From Chryseolinea sp. H1M3-3 (lineage in GTDB: Bacteria > Bacteroidota > Bacteroidia > Cytophagales > Cyclobacteriaceae), in NCBI RefSeq assembly GCF_029360725.1, contig NZ_JARKMY010000009.1, positions 62,001 through 126,000 of the forward strand: a stretch of DNA of 64,000 nt. The letters are read 5' to 3'. A program made the translations under genes and the position numbers. The notes below the pieces were generated by a model. It saw only the letters and a program-made list of their open reading frames with translations, did not search any database and was not told where the DNA came from. Shown here piece after piece: positions 1 through 9,213 of this stretch (position 1 is the first letter of the stretch; every line of letters begins with the position of its first letter).

Positions 1-3000
1 TTTTAGCATCGGCCAACGCTACGCCTGGTATAAAATTTATTGAAAATAAAAATCAATGGCCTTCTTCCGTCCACTATGCGGCAAAGATTCCTGGAGGCAC
101 CATGGTTATTCGGCCGGGCACGTTTCAATACTATTTGCTGGATGAAAATCGTATGCATGAGCTGCACGAGCGAGGCCATCACGATGTCGTGGAATCAAGC
201 GGTCGCGGTGAGCTTGGCGAAATGATCAATGGACATTCTATCAGCGTAAGTTTCCTTGGCGCGAATAGGGCGTCCGTCCCTTTTCCGTTTGGGCAGTCAT
301 CTGAATATTATAATTACTTTATTGGAAATGATCATAACCACTGGGCATCGAAAGCATTTGGTTATGATGGATTTGTTTATCCCTCCCTTTATGATAAGAT
401 CGATCTTAAGGTTTACGCTTTGGATAAACAAGTTAAGTATGATTTTATCCTCGCACCTTACGCTGATCCATCGCAAATAATTTTAGAATATGCCGGCGCG
501 GAAAAGTTAACATTGAGTGGCCAGCAGTTGACGGTGAAGACATCAGTCGGCGACATTATTGAACAAAAACCAATCGCTTATCAATGGATTGAAGGTCAGA
601 AAGTGACAGTGCCCTGTGAATATCAACTCATAGGGAATCGCCTGTCCTTTTGCTTTCCGCAAGGATACGACCCCTGTTATGAGCTCACCATTGACCCTTT
701 GCTCATTTTCTCAACCTATTCTGGATCGACTGCAGACAATTGGGGCAGCACCGCGACGCCTGGCGAGAACGGGAATCTTTATTCTGCGGGTGTCACAAGT
801 CACGTAAACGCCGGCGGAAGTTTTCCCGCAACGCCAGGTGCTTTTCAGACTACGTATGCCGGACTCTATGATATCGCGATTTTAAAATACGATTCCGCAG
901 GAAAGCAACTTTTGTATGCGACTTACTTGGGTGGTGTAAATTCAGAATCACCACATAGCCTGGTGATGAATGCAAATGAAGAACTTATTCTATTAGGAAC
1001 TACCAGTTCGCACAATTTCCCCACCTCCGTGAGTGCTATCGATCGAACCTTCAACGGCGGCACCGGAGTTTCACATGTTGTTGAGTACACCAATGGATCT
1101 GACATCGTTGTGTCCAGGTTTAGTAAGGACGGTTCCCAATTGTTAGGATCGACATTTTTAGGGGGAGCCCAAAATGATGGATTGAATGCAACTTTTGGTG
1201 CTTTAACAAAAAACTATGGCGACGAACTTCGGGGAGATGTAATTACTGATAATCAAAGCAACGTTTATATCAGCACGGTTACAGCATCGTCTGATTTTCC
1301 AGTTGGCAAAGGGTTGGATATTACCTATAACGGTGGCGCTACCGACGCATTACTTATCAAGTTAAACGCAACCTTGTCGGAAATTTTGTGGTCGACATTC
1401 ATAGGCGGGAGCGGTGCGGATGCTTCGCATACCCTGAAGCTCGATAAGGACAATGCCATTTTTATGGCCGGTGGCACTACGAGTCCCGACTTTCCTGTAA
1501 AAGCAACGGCTTATCAAAGCGTGCATAAAGGAGATGCCGATGGATGGATTGCCCACATAGGTAACAACGGAGACACCATTTATAACGCTACGTATACTGG
1601 CACACCTTCTTTCGACCAGATTTACTTTGTAGATATCAACCAGGCTGAAGAAGTATATGTCTATGGTCAAACTAGCGGTGCTTTTCCGATTACCCCTGGC
1701 GTATATAACAATCCCAACAGCGGTCAGTTTGTTCAAAAATTTGATAGATCCTTATCTACATTGGTATTTTCTACGGTGTTTGGTTCGGGCAGGGGTACGC
1801 CGGACATTTCGCCCACGGCATTCCTGGTTAATGAATGTAACAATCTCTATATGTCGGGTTGGGGTGGCGTTGTAAATATTCAAACCTTTCATTGGCAAAG
1901 CAACACGCGTGGTATGCCGATTACGGGTGACGCATTTCAATCTACGACGTCGGGTTCAGACTTCTATTTCATGGTAATGACGGATGACGCATCCGAATTT
2001 CTATATGGTACATACCTTGGTGGGGGTCAATCTACCACCCATGTGGATGGCGGCACAAGTAGATTTGATAAAAGTGGCGTAGTGTATCATGCGGTTTGCG
2101 CCGGATGTGCAGCGTATAATGCCACCGGGCATTCGACTTCGGATTTTCCGACGAGTGCAGGGGCTTGGTCCAGGACAAATCGAAGTGGCAATTGCAATAA
2201 TGCAGCTTTCAAGTTTGACTTATCATCGCTCAAAGCTCGCTTACAATCAAATTCCGTTAAGCTCAATATGCCGGGTTTAAACAAGGTGTGTATGCCGGAT
2301 ACAATTGTATTCCAAAATCTGAGTACCGGTGGAGAAATTTTTGAATGGGATTTCGGCGACGGAACACGCTTGGTAAAAACTGATACTTCTATGGTGCCCC
2401 ATCAATATAAAGCGACCGGGCGTTATACAGTTTCTCTCAAAGCGATTGACCCGGGCACGTGCAAAGTGAAAGACTCCGTCTCTACGAAAGTAGATATTTT
2501 CCTGGCACAGGGTAAGGTACAGGAGGATGATGCCCTTTGTCTCGGTACATCGTACCAGTTGAAAGCCAGCGGTGCCCAGCAATATGCATGGGTAAGTGAA
2601 GATGGAAGCTTTCAATCAGATCTTCCCAGCCCGGTGGTACAGCCGGAAGACACCACTCGTTATTTTATAACCATGACCGAAGCATCTGGATGTGTCAGAA
2701 AAGATACCGTAGATCTTGTAGTCATACCAACTATAGAGCCAGCATTTGAAATTGACCGAAGCGCGGAATGCTTTAACAGGCCAAAGATCACGGTTAGTAA
2801 TCTAACGGATAGCCTACGAGTGGGAGATAGAATGTTTTTTGATTTTGGTGATGGGTTAACGTTGGACGAAGAGGAGGCAGAACATGAGTTCAAACAAGAT
2901 GGGCTTTTTAATGTGAAGCTTGTAGGCGTACGCGAGTTTTGTGTAACAGAAAAAATAATTCCAATGCCGGTTTTTCGATTGTTAATTCCTAATGTCATTA

Positions 3001-3251
3001 CACCCAAGATAAAAGATGAGGCTAACGATACGTTTACCATTCAACTTGGGGATGAAAAAGGACTAACGCCGGCAGACTATGGCTTTAAAACATCGGTTAC
3101 GATCTTCAATCGATGGGGTGGAAAAGTTTTTGAATCGCAGGATTACCAATATGATTGGGACGGGGATAACGTTGAGGCTGGTGTTTACTATTACGAAGTT
3201 TCTGTAGACGACCATGCCACCTGCAAGAGCTGGATTCATCTTGTGAAATGA
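1..3251 (+). CDS. Secreted PKD/beta-propeller protein with T9SS-type C-terminal domain (5' truncated)
   Basis: The frame is open from base 3, and the residues before the first ATG (base 102) already look like the start of the extracellular N-terminal domain (F-I-E-N-K-N-Q-W), so the true start lies before the window. At least 1082 residues remain. After the N-terminal domain (to about base 700) come SBBP-type beta-propeller repeats (recurring L-x-G-T-x-Y-L-G-G and D-F-P-x-T motifs, about bases 700-2200). Two PKD-like domains follow (W-D-F-G-D-G at about base 2350; F-D-F-G-D-G at about 2840). The last 85 residues (V-T-I-F-N-R-W-G-G-K-V-F... to K-S-W-I-H-L-V-K) match the gliding-motility-associated C-terminal domain used as a type IX secretion signal. 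The protein is probably exported and cell-surface attached; its ligand cannot be read from sequence. The next gene is convergent, 45 bp away. Confidence 0.85.
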   Translation, partial: LASANATPGIKFIENKNQWPSSVHYAAKIPGGTMVIRPGTFQYYLLDENRMHELHERGHHDVVESSGRGELGEMINGHSISVSFLGANRASVPFPFGQSSEYYNYFIGNDHNHWASKAFGYDGFVYPSLYDKIDLKVYALDKQVKYDFILAPYADPSQIILEYAGAEKLTLSGQQLTVKTSVGDIIEQKPIAYQWIEGQKVTVPCEYQLIGNRLSFCFPQGYDPCYELTIDPLLIFSTYSGSTADNWGSTATPGENGNLYSAGVTSHVNAGGSFPATPGAFQTTYAGLYDIAILKYDSAGKQLLYATYLGGVNSESPHSLVMNANEELILLGTTSSHNFPTSVSAIDRTFNGGTGVSHVVEYTNGSDIVVSRFSKDGSQLLGSTFLGGAQNDGLNATFGALTKNYGDELRGDVITDNQSNVYISTVTASSDFPVGKGLDITYNGGATDALLIKLNATLSEILWSTFIGGSGADASHTLKLDKDNAIFMAGGTTSPDFPVKATAYQSVHKGDADGWIAHIGNNGDTIYNATYTGTPSFDQIYFVDINQAEEVYVYGQTSGAFPITPGVYNNPNSGQFVQKFDRSLSTLVFSTVFGSGRGTPDISPTAFLVNECNNLYMSGWGGVVNIQTFHWQSNTRGMPITGDAFQSTTSGSDFYFMVMTDDASEFLYGTYLGGGQSTTHVDGGTSRFDKSGVVYHAVCAGCAAYNATGHSTSDFPTSAGAWSRTNRSGNCNNAAFKFDLSSLKARLQSNSVKLNMPGLNKVCMPDTIVFQNLSTGGEIFEWDFGDGTRLVKTDTSMVPHQYKATGRYTVSLKAIDPGTCKVKDSVSTKVDIFLAQGKVQEDDALCLGTSYQLKASGAQQYAWVSEDGSFQSDLPSPVVQPEDTTRYFITMTEASGCVRKDTVDLVVIPTIEPAFEIDRSAECFNRPKITVSNLTDSLRVGDRMFFDFGDGLTLDEEEAEHEFKQDGLFNVKLVGVREFCVTEKIIPMPVFRLLIPNVITPKIKDEANDTFTIQLGDEKGLTPADYGFKTSVTIFNRWGGKVFESQDYQYDWDGDNVEAGVYYYEVSVDDHATCKSWIHLVK

Positions 3252-3296
3252 AAGCTTACACGCCGTTATACCACCTGCGATACAGGGGCAATAAGT

Positions 3297-4391
3297 TTAT
3301 AACATTGCCAAGACCATTATCTCCGGCTCAAGTTTTAATGAGTACATGAATAGACTTGTAAAGGAGAAGATCTTTAACGTACTTTTTTCCTTTAATTTCT
3401 TCAGTGTCTCCTGATCCTTTACCTGAGATTCAATAAACCTGCTCATGGTAAAATGAAATATTTTATTTTGGATGCTGTAGGGCAATGCATTCTTAATTCG
3501 TGACTTTAGCCTGGAAGTTTTTGTCGTCATGTGTGTAATGAATGCATGTTTATCTGCCTCTTTATCTGCAATCACATACTTCGGATGCTTGAGCGGAAAC
3601 TCCAATAGTGCCGCTTTTAAGTTGCTTGATGGTGTATTTGAATTGGTAGTACTGGTTGCATCCGCACCGAATCCTAAGTTAACTACCATATTTTTTTGAG
3701 GCACGATCGTTAAACCAGAATTAATTCGCTTCACAAATTCCCATTGATAATCCCATGTAATGTGAGGAAATAAATAAGTGCGCTCAAAAACCCATTGGAA
3801 ATAATGTTCCTCATAGACAGAGCTAAAATGTTTCCTGAAATATCCCCGCTCTTTAATTTTTTTATAATATTTCATTTCATAGTCGTAGAGATTCCAAGCT
3901 CTTCGCCAGGAAGCCCATCCCCAAATTCCATTATGATCTGAAAAAGAATATGAATAAGGACTGTTACAATATTTTTCAGGGCGAATATTATTTCCACTTA
4001 CCTCCATAATCCTCGTATCATGGCGATAACGTTCTAAAAGCTCGGCGCAATAGCGAAAGAAGGTGGCATTCGGAAGACAGTCATCTTCCAAAATTATTCC
4101 CTCCGGTTCGTTTTTAAAAAACCATGTGATTCCCTCTGAAACGCCTTTCCCACAACCCAGATTCTCTTCTCTGAATAAAGTTTTTACTTCGCATTCCCAA
4201 TCGACATTTGTAGCAATCGCACGTACTTCATTGCATAGTTCAACTTCGCCGTTTTTGTCTTTTCTTGGGCCATCTGCTGCAATGTAAAGTTTTGAGGGAC
4301 GAGCCTGCCGGATGGCCTCGAAAACTACTTTGGTAGTAGAGGGACGGTTGAAGACTAAAAAAAGTATTGGTGTTTTTAATTCAAATTCCAT
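3297..4391 (-). CDS. GNT-I-like family glycosyltransferase (paralogue 1)
   Basis: This 364-residue protein starts with a nucleotide-sugar-binding Rossmann strand (P-I-L-F-L-V-F-N-R-P, residues 8-17). It carries an acidic metal/nucleotide motif I-I-L-E-D-D-C-L-P near residue 100, typical of GT-A glycosyltransferases related to the GNT-I/POMGnT family and HlpA-like proteins. Conserved W-G-W-A-S-W-R-R-A-W and W-D-Y-Q-W-E-F segments follow. No signal peptide or membrane helix is visible, so it is probably a cytosolic or membrane-associated enzyme adding a sugar to a surface glycan; donor and acceptor are unknown. A second copy lies at 32984-34054 with the same motifs. It stands alone between convergent and divergent neighbours, with a TAnnTTTG -7 element about 80 bp upstream. 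Confidence 0.8.
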   Translation of the reverse strand: MEFELKTPILFLVFNRPSTTKVVFEAIRQARPSKLYIAADGPRKDKNGEVELCNEVRAIATNVDWECEVKTLFREENLGCGKGVSEGITWFFKNEPEGIILEDDCLPNATFFRYCAELLERYRHDTRIMEVSGNNIRPEKYCNSPYSYSFSDHNGIWGWASWRRAWNLYDYEMKYYKKIKERGYFRKHFSSVYEEHYFQWVFERTYLFPHITWDYQWEFVKRINSGLTIVPQKNMVVNLGFGADATSTTNSNTPSSNLKAALLEFPLKHPKYVIADKEADKHAFITHMTTKTSRLKSRIKNALPYSIQNKIFHFTMSRFIESQVKDQETLKKLKEKSTLKIFSFTSLFMYSLKLEPEIMVLAML

Positions 4392-4694
4392 TAGCGATCT
4401 TAATTTCTAAATCTGTGTGAGCAAGCAAGAGACGACCATTTAGCTCCCTCCGTTCCCTTCCAAACCTGCAAAGATAGTCATTCAGAGAGTAATTCCTTTG
4501 CCAGCAAGAAAAGTTTTCTCCATGCGCACACGCTAACGTTTGAGAAGATCAATTGTTCATCATGAAAGGCCAAATATCCCGTGCGTTATTAAAAATATTT
4601 TTCCGGTTTATAAAAAACAAAATGACTTTCTATTGCTTAAGTAACTGAGCATCATTTAGTGTTGCCTTTTTTGCACGCGTTGGAGAAATTGAAT
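4392..4694. other. Divergent intergenic region upstream of susC and glycosyltransferase
   Basis: About 300 bp separate two divergent genes. On the minus strand it contains a TATCTTTG element that fits a Bacteroidota -7 box. On the plus strand it is AT-rich just before the SusC start. I see no ORF, RNA gene or strong palindrome. Confidence 0.5.
4469..4476 (-). promoter_or_regulatory. Candidate -7 promoter element (TATCTTTG)
   Basis: The minus strand reads TATCTTTG, an exact match to the Bacteroidota consensus TAnnTTTG. It lies about 78 bp upstream of the glycosyltransferase start at 4391. I do not see a well-spaced -33 TTTG, so the assignment rests on the -7 box and position alone. Confidence 0.4.
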
Positions 4695-7691
4695 ATGAAA
4701 AGACTTTTATCAATCATTGCTGTTTTACTACTAGCTATAAGCACTCATGCACAAAACAGAGCGCTTTCCGGAAAAGTAACTTCGTCTGAAGACGGTCAGC
4801 CTCTCCCGGGCGTGAATGTTGTTGTCCAAGGCACGACCAAGGGAACAGTAACAGATATAGAAGGGAATTATTCAATTGACCTGGCTCCACAGGAAAGTGT
4901 ATTGAATTTTACTTTTGTAGGGTATGCCACAAAAACCATTGCATTGGGAAGTGAATCTACCCTTAACGTTGTGTTGGAGCCTGACACCAAGACCTTGGAT
5001 GAAGTTGTAGTGATCGGATATGGAGTTGTCCGGAAGTCGGACCTCACAGGTTCGGTTTCATCTATTCGTGGAGAGGATTTAACGCGTATTCCGGCTGTAT
5101 CACCGATGCAGTCGCTGCAAGGGAAAGTAGCCGGCGTTCAGATCACTAGCCCCTCCGGTGCACCGGGGTCATCGCCGGTAGTTCGTATTCGCGGTACGGG
5201 AACGTTTAATAACTCCAATCCGATTTATGTCGTGGATGGCATGATCCTGGACAACATCGATTATTTAAATTCAGCTGATATACAATCTATGGAAGTATTA
5301 AAAGATGCTTCCGCCACCGCCATTTATGGATCCCGGGGAGCTAACGGTGTAATTATAGTCACTACAAAAGGGGGGAAGGCCGGACAAGAAACTCCGGTCA
5401 TCAACTTCTCCGGCGAATACAGCATTCAGAAACTTCAAAAGAAAATTGATTTGTTGAATGGGCCTGAGTTTGCCACCATCGTTAATGAAATTAATCCAGG
5501 TACTTACAATAATGTGAACGCTGTTCCAAGTACCGATTGGCAGGATTTGATCTTTCAGACAGCCCCTATACAAAATTATCAATTCTCAGCCTCCGGGGGG
5601 TCTTCGAAGAATCAATACTATGCGGGGTTCGGATACTTTAAACAGGATGGAATAATTCCTAAATCTAATTATGAACGTGTTACCATAAAGTTTAATAACA
5701 CATATCATTTGTCGGATGCAGTTCGTTTAGGCGGCAGTCTTAGCTTCACACCGTATCGACAGCAAAACACTAACGCTTCCGCACCATTTATTGTCTATCG
5801 TGCGCAGCCAGTAGTCACACCGTATCAGAACGATGGAAGCTACTCTCCCGTTCCTGGTGTAGGTAACATTCTGGCGAGCCTTGAATACAACAATAACGCT
5901 GATCGTGGAATTCGTTCCGTAAACAATGTATTTACAGAGATCGATTTCCTGGAAGGTTTTACGTTCAGGTCAAGTTTTGGAGTTGATATGGCGTATAGAA
6001 AGAATAAAAGTTTTACACCGGTATTTTTTGTTTCACCGCAGCAACAGAATTCGATCAGCACTTTAACCAAAAAAAATAGCGATCAACTTACCTGGTTATG
6101 GGAGAATACATTGAGTTATAACAAGGAAATAGGGAGTCATCGTATCAGTGCTGTAACTGGTTACACATTGCAGGAGGCATCTTCGGAATTTTTGGAATTG
6201 CAGGGTCAGAACCTGATCCGTGAAGGAGAGGATTTTTGGTATTTCACTTCCGACAACATCAATGAAACAGGTATTGCTACGCCGAACGGCGTAGAGGCGG
6301 ACTTGAACTATAGTCTTGCGTCATTTCTTTTTCGCGTCAACTATTCATTCAATGATAGGTATTTAATAACAGCAACGTATCGTCGGGATGGTTCTTCCAA
6401 ATTCAGCAAACAAAACCGGTATGGAGATTTTCCATCAGTAGCGCTGGGGTGGAATGTGATCAATGAAGGATTTATGGCGGATCATCCATTCATCACTAAT
6501 TTAAAACTACGGGCGAGCTGGGGAATTATTGGAAATGAAAAAATTGATTACAACAAAAGATATTCGCGTGTACTCAACTCCATTGGCGGTGTTTTTGGCA
6601 ACAATGAAACGTTGTATCCCGGATCCACTTTTGGGGTAAGCGGCAACGAAAATCTGAAATGGGAAAGTACTTATCAAACTGATATTGGACTGGAATTGGG
6701 ATTCTTTGAAAATCAGTTGACAGCTGAACTTGATTACTATAGCAAAACCACCGAAGACATTCTGATTGCTTTAGCAGTTCCTGGATACCTCGGCAATGGC
6801 ACCGGCGCTACCATAACCTACAATGCGGCAGAAGTTCTTAACAGAGGATTTGAATATAATCTGGCTTGGACCAGTCAAACCGATAATTTCACTTATCGAA
6901 TTGGAACGGTAGGTACCACCATTCATAACCGCGCTGTTAAAGTAATGGGTACTGGCGGGGCGGGAGACAGATTATTTAACGAGGCACAGACCACAGCCTC
7001 ACGTCCAGGGCTTCCGTTAGGGGCATTTTATGGTTATCAAGCTGATGGTGTTTTTCAAAATCAGGGCGAACTTGATGCTTATCCCCATCGCTCGGACGCT
7101 GGTGTAGGTGATTTGAGATTTGTGGATGTCAATGGTGACGGCGCAATAACCGATGCCGACAGAACATACCTGGGCTCGCCGATTCCAACATTTGTTTACG
7201 GATTAAACCTTGAGGTGGGCTATAAGGGATTTGACCTTTCAGCTGATTTTCAAGGACAAACTGGTAACAAGATTTACAACGCCAAAGAAACGATACGGCC
7301 CGATTTGTATAATTTTGAGCAACACGTATACGACCGTTGGACAGGTGAAGGGAGCACCAACACTGAACCGCGTCCCACAGCCGGCGGCTACAATTGGTTG
7401 CCTTCAAGCCGGTTCATTCAAGATGGATCCTTTGTTCGGCTTCGGAGTATTACGTTAGGGTATACGCTTCCTGAGACGTTGGCCCAGACAATTAAAATGC
7501 GTTCGGCGCGGGTATATGTAAGAGGCACCAACCTTTTCACGTTGACTGACTTTACAGGCTATTCTCCTGAGGTCGCAGGAGGAAATACCGTAAACCGTAC
7601 GACAGGTGGAAATCCTATCGACAGTGGTATTGACATCAGCACCTATCCGGTGTCCGCTATCTATTCCGTTGGTTTAAACGTCACATTTTAA
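4695..7691 (+). CDS. susC: SusC/RagA-family TonB-dependent outer membrane receptor
   Basis: This 998-residue protein imports oligosaccharides across the outer membrane with energy from TonB. I chose the ATG at 4695 (M-K-R-L-L-S-I-I-A-V) over 4659 because it places a clean signal peptide ending T-H-A-Q at the N-terminus. A carboxypeptidase-D-like regulatory domain follows (G-K-V-T-S...P-L-P-G-V-N-V-V-V-Q-G-T, residues 25-100). Next are the TonB-box/plug region (D-E-V-V-V-I-G-Y-G) and the plug signature D-A-S-A-T-A-I-Y-G-S-R-G-A-N-G-V. The rest is a 22-strand barrel ending in an aromatic residue (N-V-T-F). It is followed 9 bp later by susD, the standard SusCD pairing, and heads the four-gene locus 4695-12554. 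No dedicated sensor gene is adjacent. Confidence 0.95.
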   Translation: MKRLLSIIAVLLLAISTHAQNRALSGKVTSSEDGQPLPGVNVVVQGTTKGTVTDIEGNYSIDLAPQESVLNFTFVGYATKTIALGSESTLNVVLEPDTKTLDEVVVIGYGVVRKSDLTGSVSSIRGEDLTRIPAVSPMQSLQGKVAGVQITSPSGAPGSSPVVRIRGTGTFNNSNPIYVVDGMILDNIDYLNSADIQSMEVLKDASATAIYGSRGANGVIIVTTKGGKAGQETPVINFSGEYSIQKLQKKIDLLNGPEFATIVNEINPGTYNNVNAVPSTDWQDLIFQTAPIQNYQFSASGGSSKNQYYAGFGYFKQDGIIPKSNYERVTIKFNNTYHLSDAVRLGGSLSFTPYRQQNTNASAPFIVYRAQPVVTPYQNDGSYSPVPGVGNILASLEYNNNADRGIRSVNNVFTEIDFLEGFTFRSSFGVDMAYRKNKSFTPVFFVSPQQQNSISTLTKKNSDQLTWLWENTLSYNKEIGSHRISAVTGYTLQEASSEFLELQGQNLIREGEDFWYFTSDNINETGIATPNGVEADLNYSLASFLFRVNYSFNDRYLITATYRRDGSSKFSKQNRYGDFPSVALGWNVINEGFMADHPFITNLKLRASWGIIGNEKIDYNKRYSRVLNSIGGVFGNNETLYPGSTFGVSGNENLKWESTYQTDIGLELGFFENQLTAELDYYSKTTEDILIALAVPGYLGNGTGATITYNAAEVLNRGFEYNLAWTSQTDNFTYRIGTVGTTIHNRAVKVMGTGGAGDRLFNEAQTTASRPGLPLGAFYGYQADGVFQNQGELDAYPHRSDAGVGDLRFVDVNGDGAITDADRTYLGSPIPTFVYGLNLEVGYKGFDLSADFQGQTGNKIYNAKETIRPDLYNFEQHVYDRWTGEGSTNTEPRPTAGGYNWLPSSRFIQDGSFVRLRSITLGYTLPETLAQTIKMRSARVYVRGTNLFTLTDFTGYSPEVAGGNTVNRTTGGNPIDSGIDISTYPVSAIYSVGLNVTF

Positions 7692-7700
7692 CAGTAAGTT

Positions 7701-9176
7701 ATGAACAAAAGATTCCTTTATGTTTTGCTCCTGCTTACAAGTTGCAGTGATTTTTTAGAAAAACCTTTGCAAGGTGAGTTGACGCAGGAAACTTTTCCGA
7801 GGACAGAAAACGATGCGTTACTTGCGACGAATGCGATGTACAACATGCTGCGGAGTTCCGGCTTCCACCAGGGACTGTTTCCGATACTTGATATTATGTC
7901 GGATGATGCTCGTAAAGGAAGTAATCCTGGTGATGGCGCTTCTACGGTAGGTACTTACGATAATTTCACCCACATCCCAACAGAATCGAGCCTCAATACA
8001 TGGTGGAGTACATTGTATGAGGGCGTAAAGCGCGCCAATGTTGTTATTGAAAAGGTTCCATTGATCGAAATGGATGCCGCACTGAAAGCGCGATATATCG
8101 GAGAAGCTCATTTCATCCGTGCGCTGATTTATTTTGACCTGGTGAGGGCATGGGGTGATGTGCCGCTTGTTACAACGGTAACACCAGAGCGGGGCATGGA
8201 ACGCACACCCGCCGGTGAAATTTATGATTTTATTGAACAGGATCTTTTACTTGCTATTGACGCCCTTCCGGAAAAATCCCAGTATGGTTCGGCAGATGCA
8301 GGCCGGGCAACGAAAGGGGCAGCGAAAGGTCTGCTCGCAAAAGTATATTTATTTGAAAATGATTTTTTAAACGCTGAACGATATGCCCTGGAAGTAATTA
8401 ATTCAGGCGAATACGACCTTATGTCGTCTTTTGAAGATGCCAATAGCAAAGCTGGTGAATTTGGTGATGAATCGGTTTTTGAAATCGGCGCCTTGCCCTT
8501 TGAAGGATTAGGAAATGGTGGCAATCAATACGCCAACGTGCAGGGCGTACGTGGTACGCCAAATCGCGGATGGGGCTTTAACCGCCCGTCGCTTGATCTG
8601 CAAAATTCTTTTGAGACCGGGGACCCACGGAAAGAGGCAACGATCATTTTTCTTGGTGAAGTGCTGGATGGTATAACCATCGGCGGTGATGGCGGAACAC
8701 CTGATGAACTTCGGGATGCCAATAACAACCTTCTCGAGATCGAATGTTACAATCAAAAAGTGTGGACGCCAGGTTCAGACGTTCCTACACAACATGATCA
8801 CAACAAGCGGATACTTCGCTATGCAGATGTATTGTTAATGGCAGCCGAAGCCTTGAACGAAAATGGAAAGCCTGGGGAAGCTTTGCTGTATTTGAATGAA
8901 GTAAGAGAAAGAGCGCGTGAAGGCAATGTCTCCGTTCTTCCGGAGATCACATCAACCGACAAGACGCTGCTTCGCGATATCATACAGGAAGAACGTCGAC
9001 ATGAACTGGCATTAGAAGGCCATCGTTTCTGGGATCTTCTCAGGACGGGAAAAGCGCAGGAAGTCCTGGGACCACTAGGGTTCATTGCCGGTAAGCATGA
9101 ATTGTTGCCGATCCCGCAGTCTGAAATGGATTTAACCAATAACACCTGGGAACAAAATCCTGGATGGAATCAATAG
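7701..9176 (+). CDS. susD: SusD/RagB-family glycan-binding lipoprotein
   Basis: This 491-residue surface lipoprotein has a short lipobox-type signal (L-L-L-T-S-C, Cys15) and the helical TPR-like SusD fold. It forms the lid on the SusC barrel and binds the incoming glycan. Recognisable segments include the N-terminal D-F-L-E-K-P-L-Q-G-E-L-T, the G-E-A-H-F-I-R-A-L-I-Y-F-D-L-V-R-A-W-G-D-V-P-L helix pair near residue 135, and the C-terminal R-R-H-E-L-A-L-E-G-H-R-F-W-D-L-L-R-T-G. Length and organisation are normal for the family. It is co-directional with susC (9 bp gap) and the LamG lipoprotein (37 bp gap). Substrate specificity cannot be read from sequence; the downstream GH144-like enzyme suggests a beta-glucan. 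Confidence 0.95.
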   Translation: MNKRFLYVLLLLTSCSDFLEKPLQGELTQETFPRTENDALLATNAMYNMLRSSGFHQGLFPILDIMSDDARKGSNPGDGASTVGTYDNFTHIPTESSLNTWWSTLYEGVKRANVVIEKVPLIEMDAALKARYIGEAHFIRALIYFDLVRAWGDVPLVTTVTPERGMERTPAGEIYDFIEQDLLLAIDALPEKSQYGSADAGRATKGAAKGLLAKVYLFENDFLNAERYALEVINSGEYDLMSSFEDANSKAGEFGDESVFEIGALPFEGLGNGGNQYANVQGVRGTPNRGWGFNRPSLDLQNSFETGDPRKEATIIFLGEVLDGITIGGDGGTPDELRDANNNLLEIECYNQKVWTPGSDVPTQHDHNKRILRYADVLLMAAEALNENGKPGEALLYLNEVRERAREGNVSVLPEITSTDKTLLRDIIQEERRHELALEGHRFWDLLRTGKAQEVLGPLGFIAGKHELLPIPQSEMDLTNNTWEQNPGWNQ

Positions 9177-9213
9177 GAAAAAGTAAATAGAATGTTAAAC
9201 CTTTAATTGAAGA

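Noticed and set aside
1362-1736. 124-residue minus-strand ORF inside the secreted beta-propeller gene
   Set aside because: Antisense shadow of a long, clearly coding frame; no recognisable domain.
7701-9176. ECF sigma factor at 27309 as regulator of the SusCD locus
   Set aside because: It is 18 kb away on the other strand with its own anti-sigma-like and Spy-like genes; the SusC lacks an obvious sigma-signalling N-terminal STN domain.
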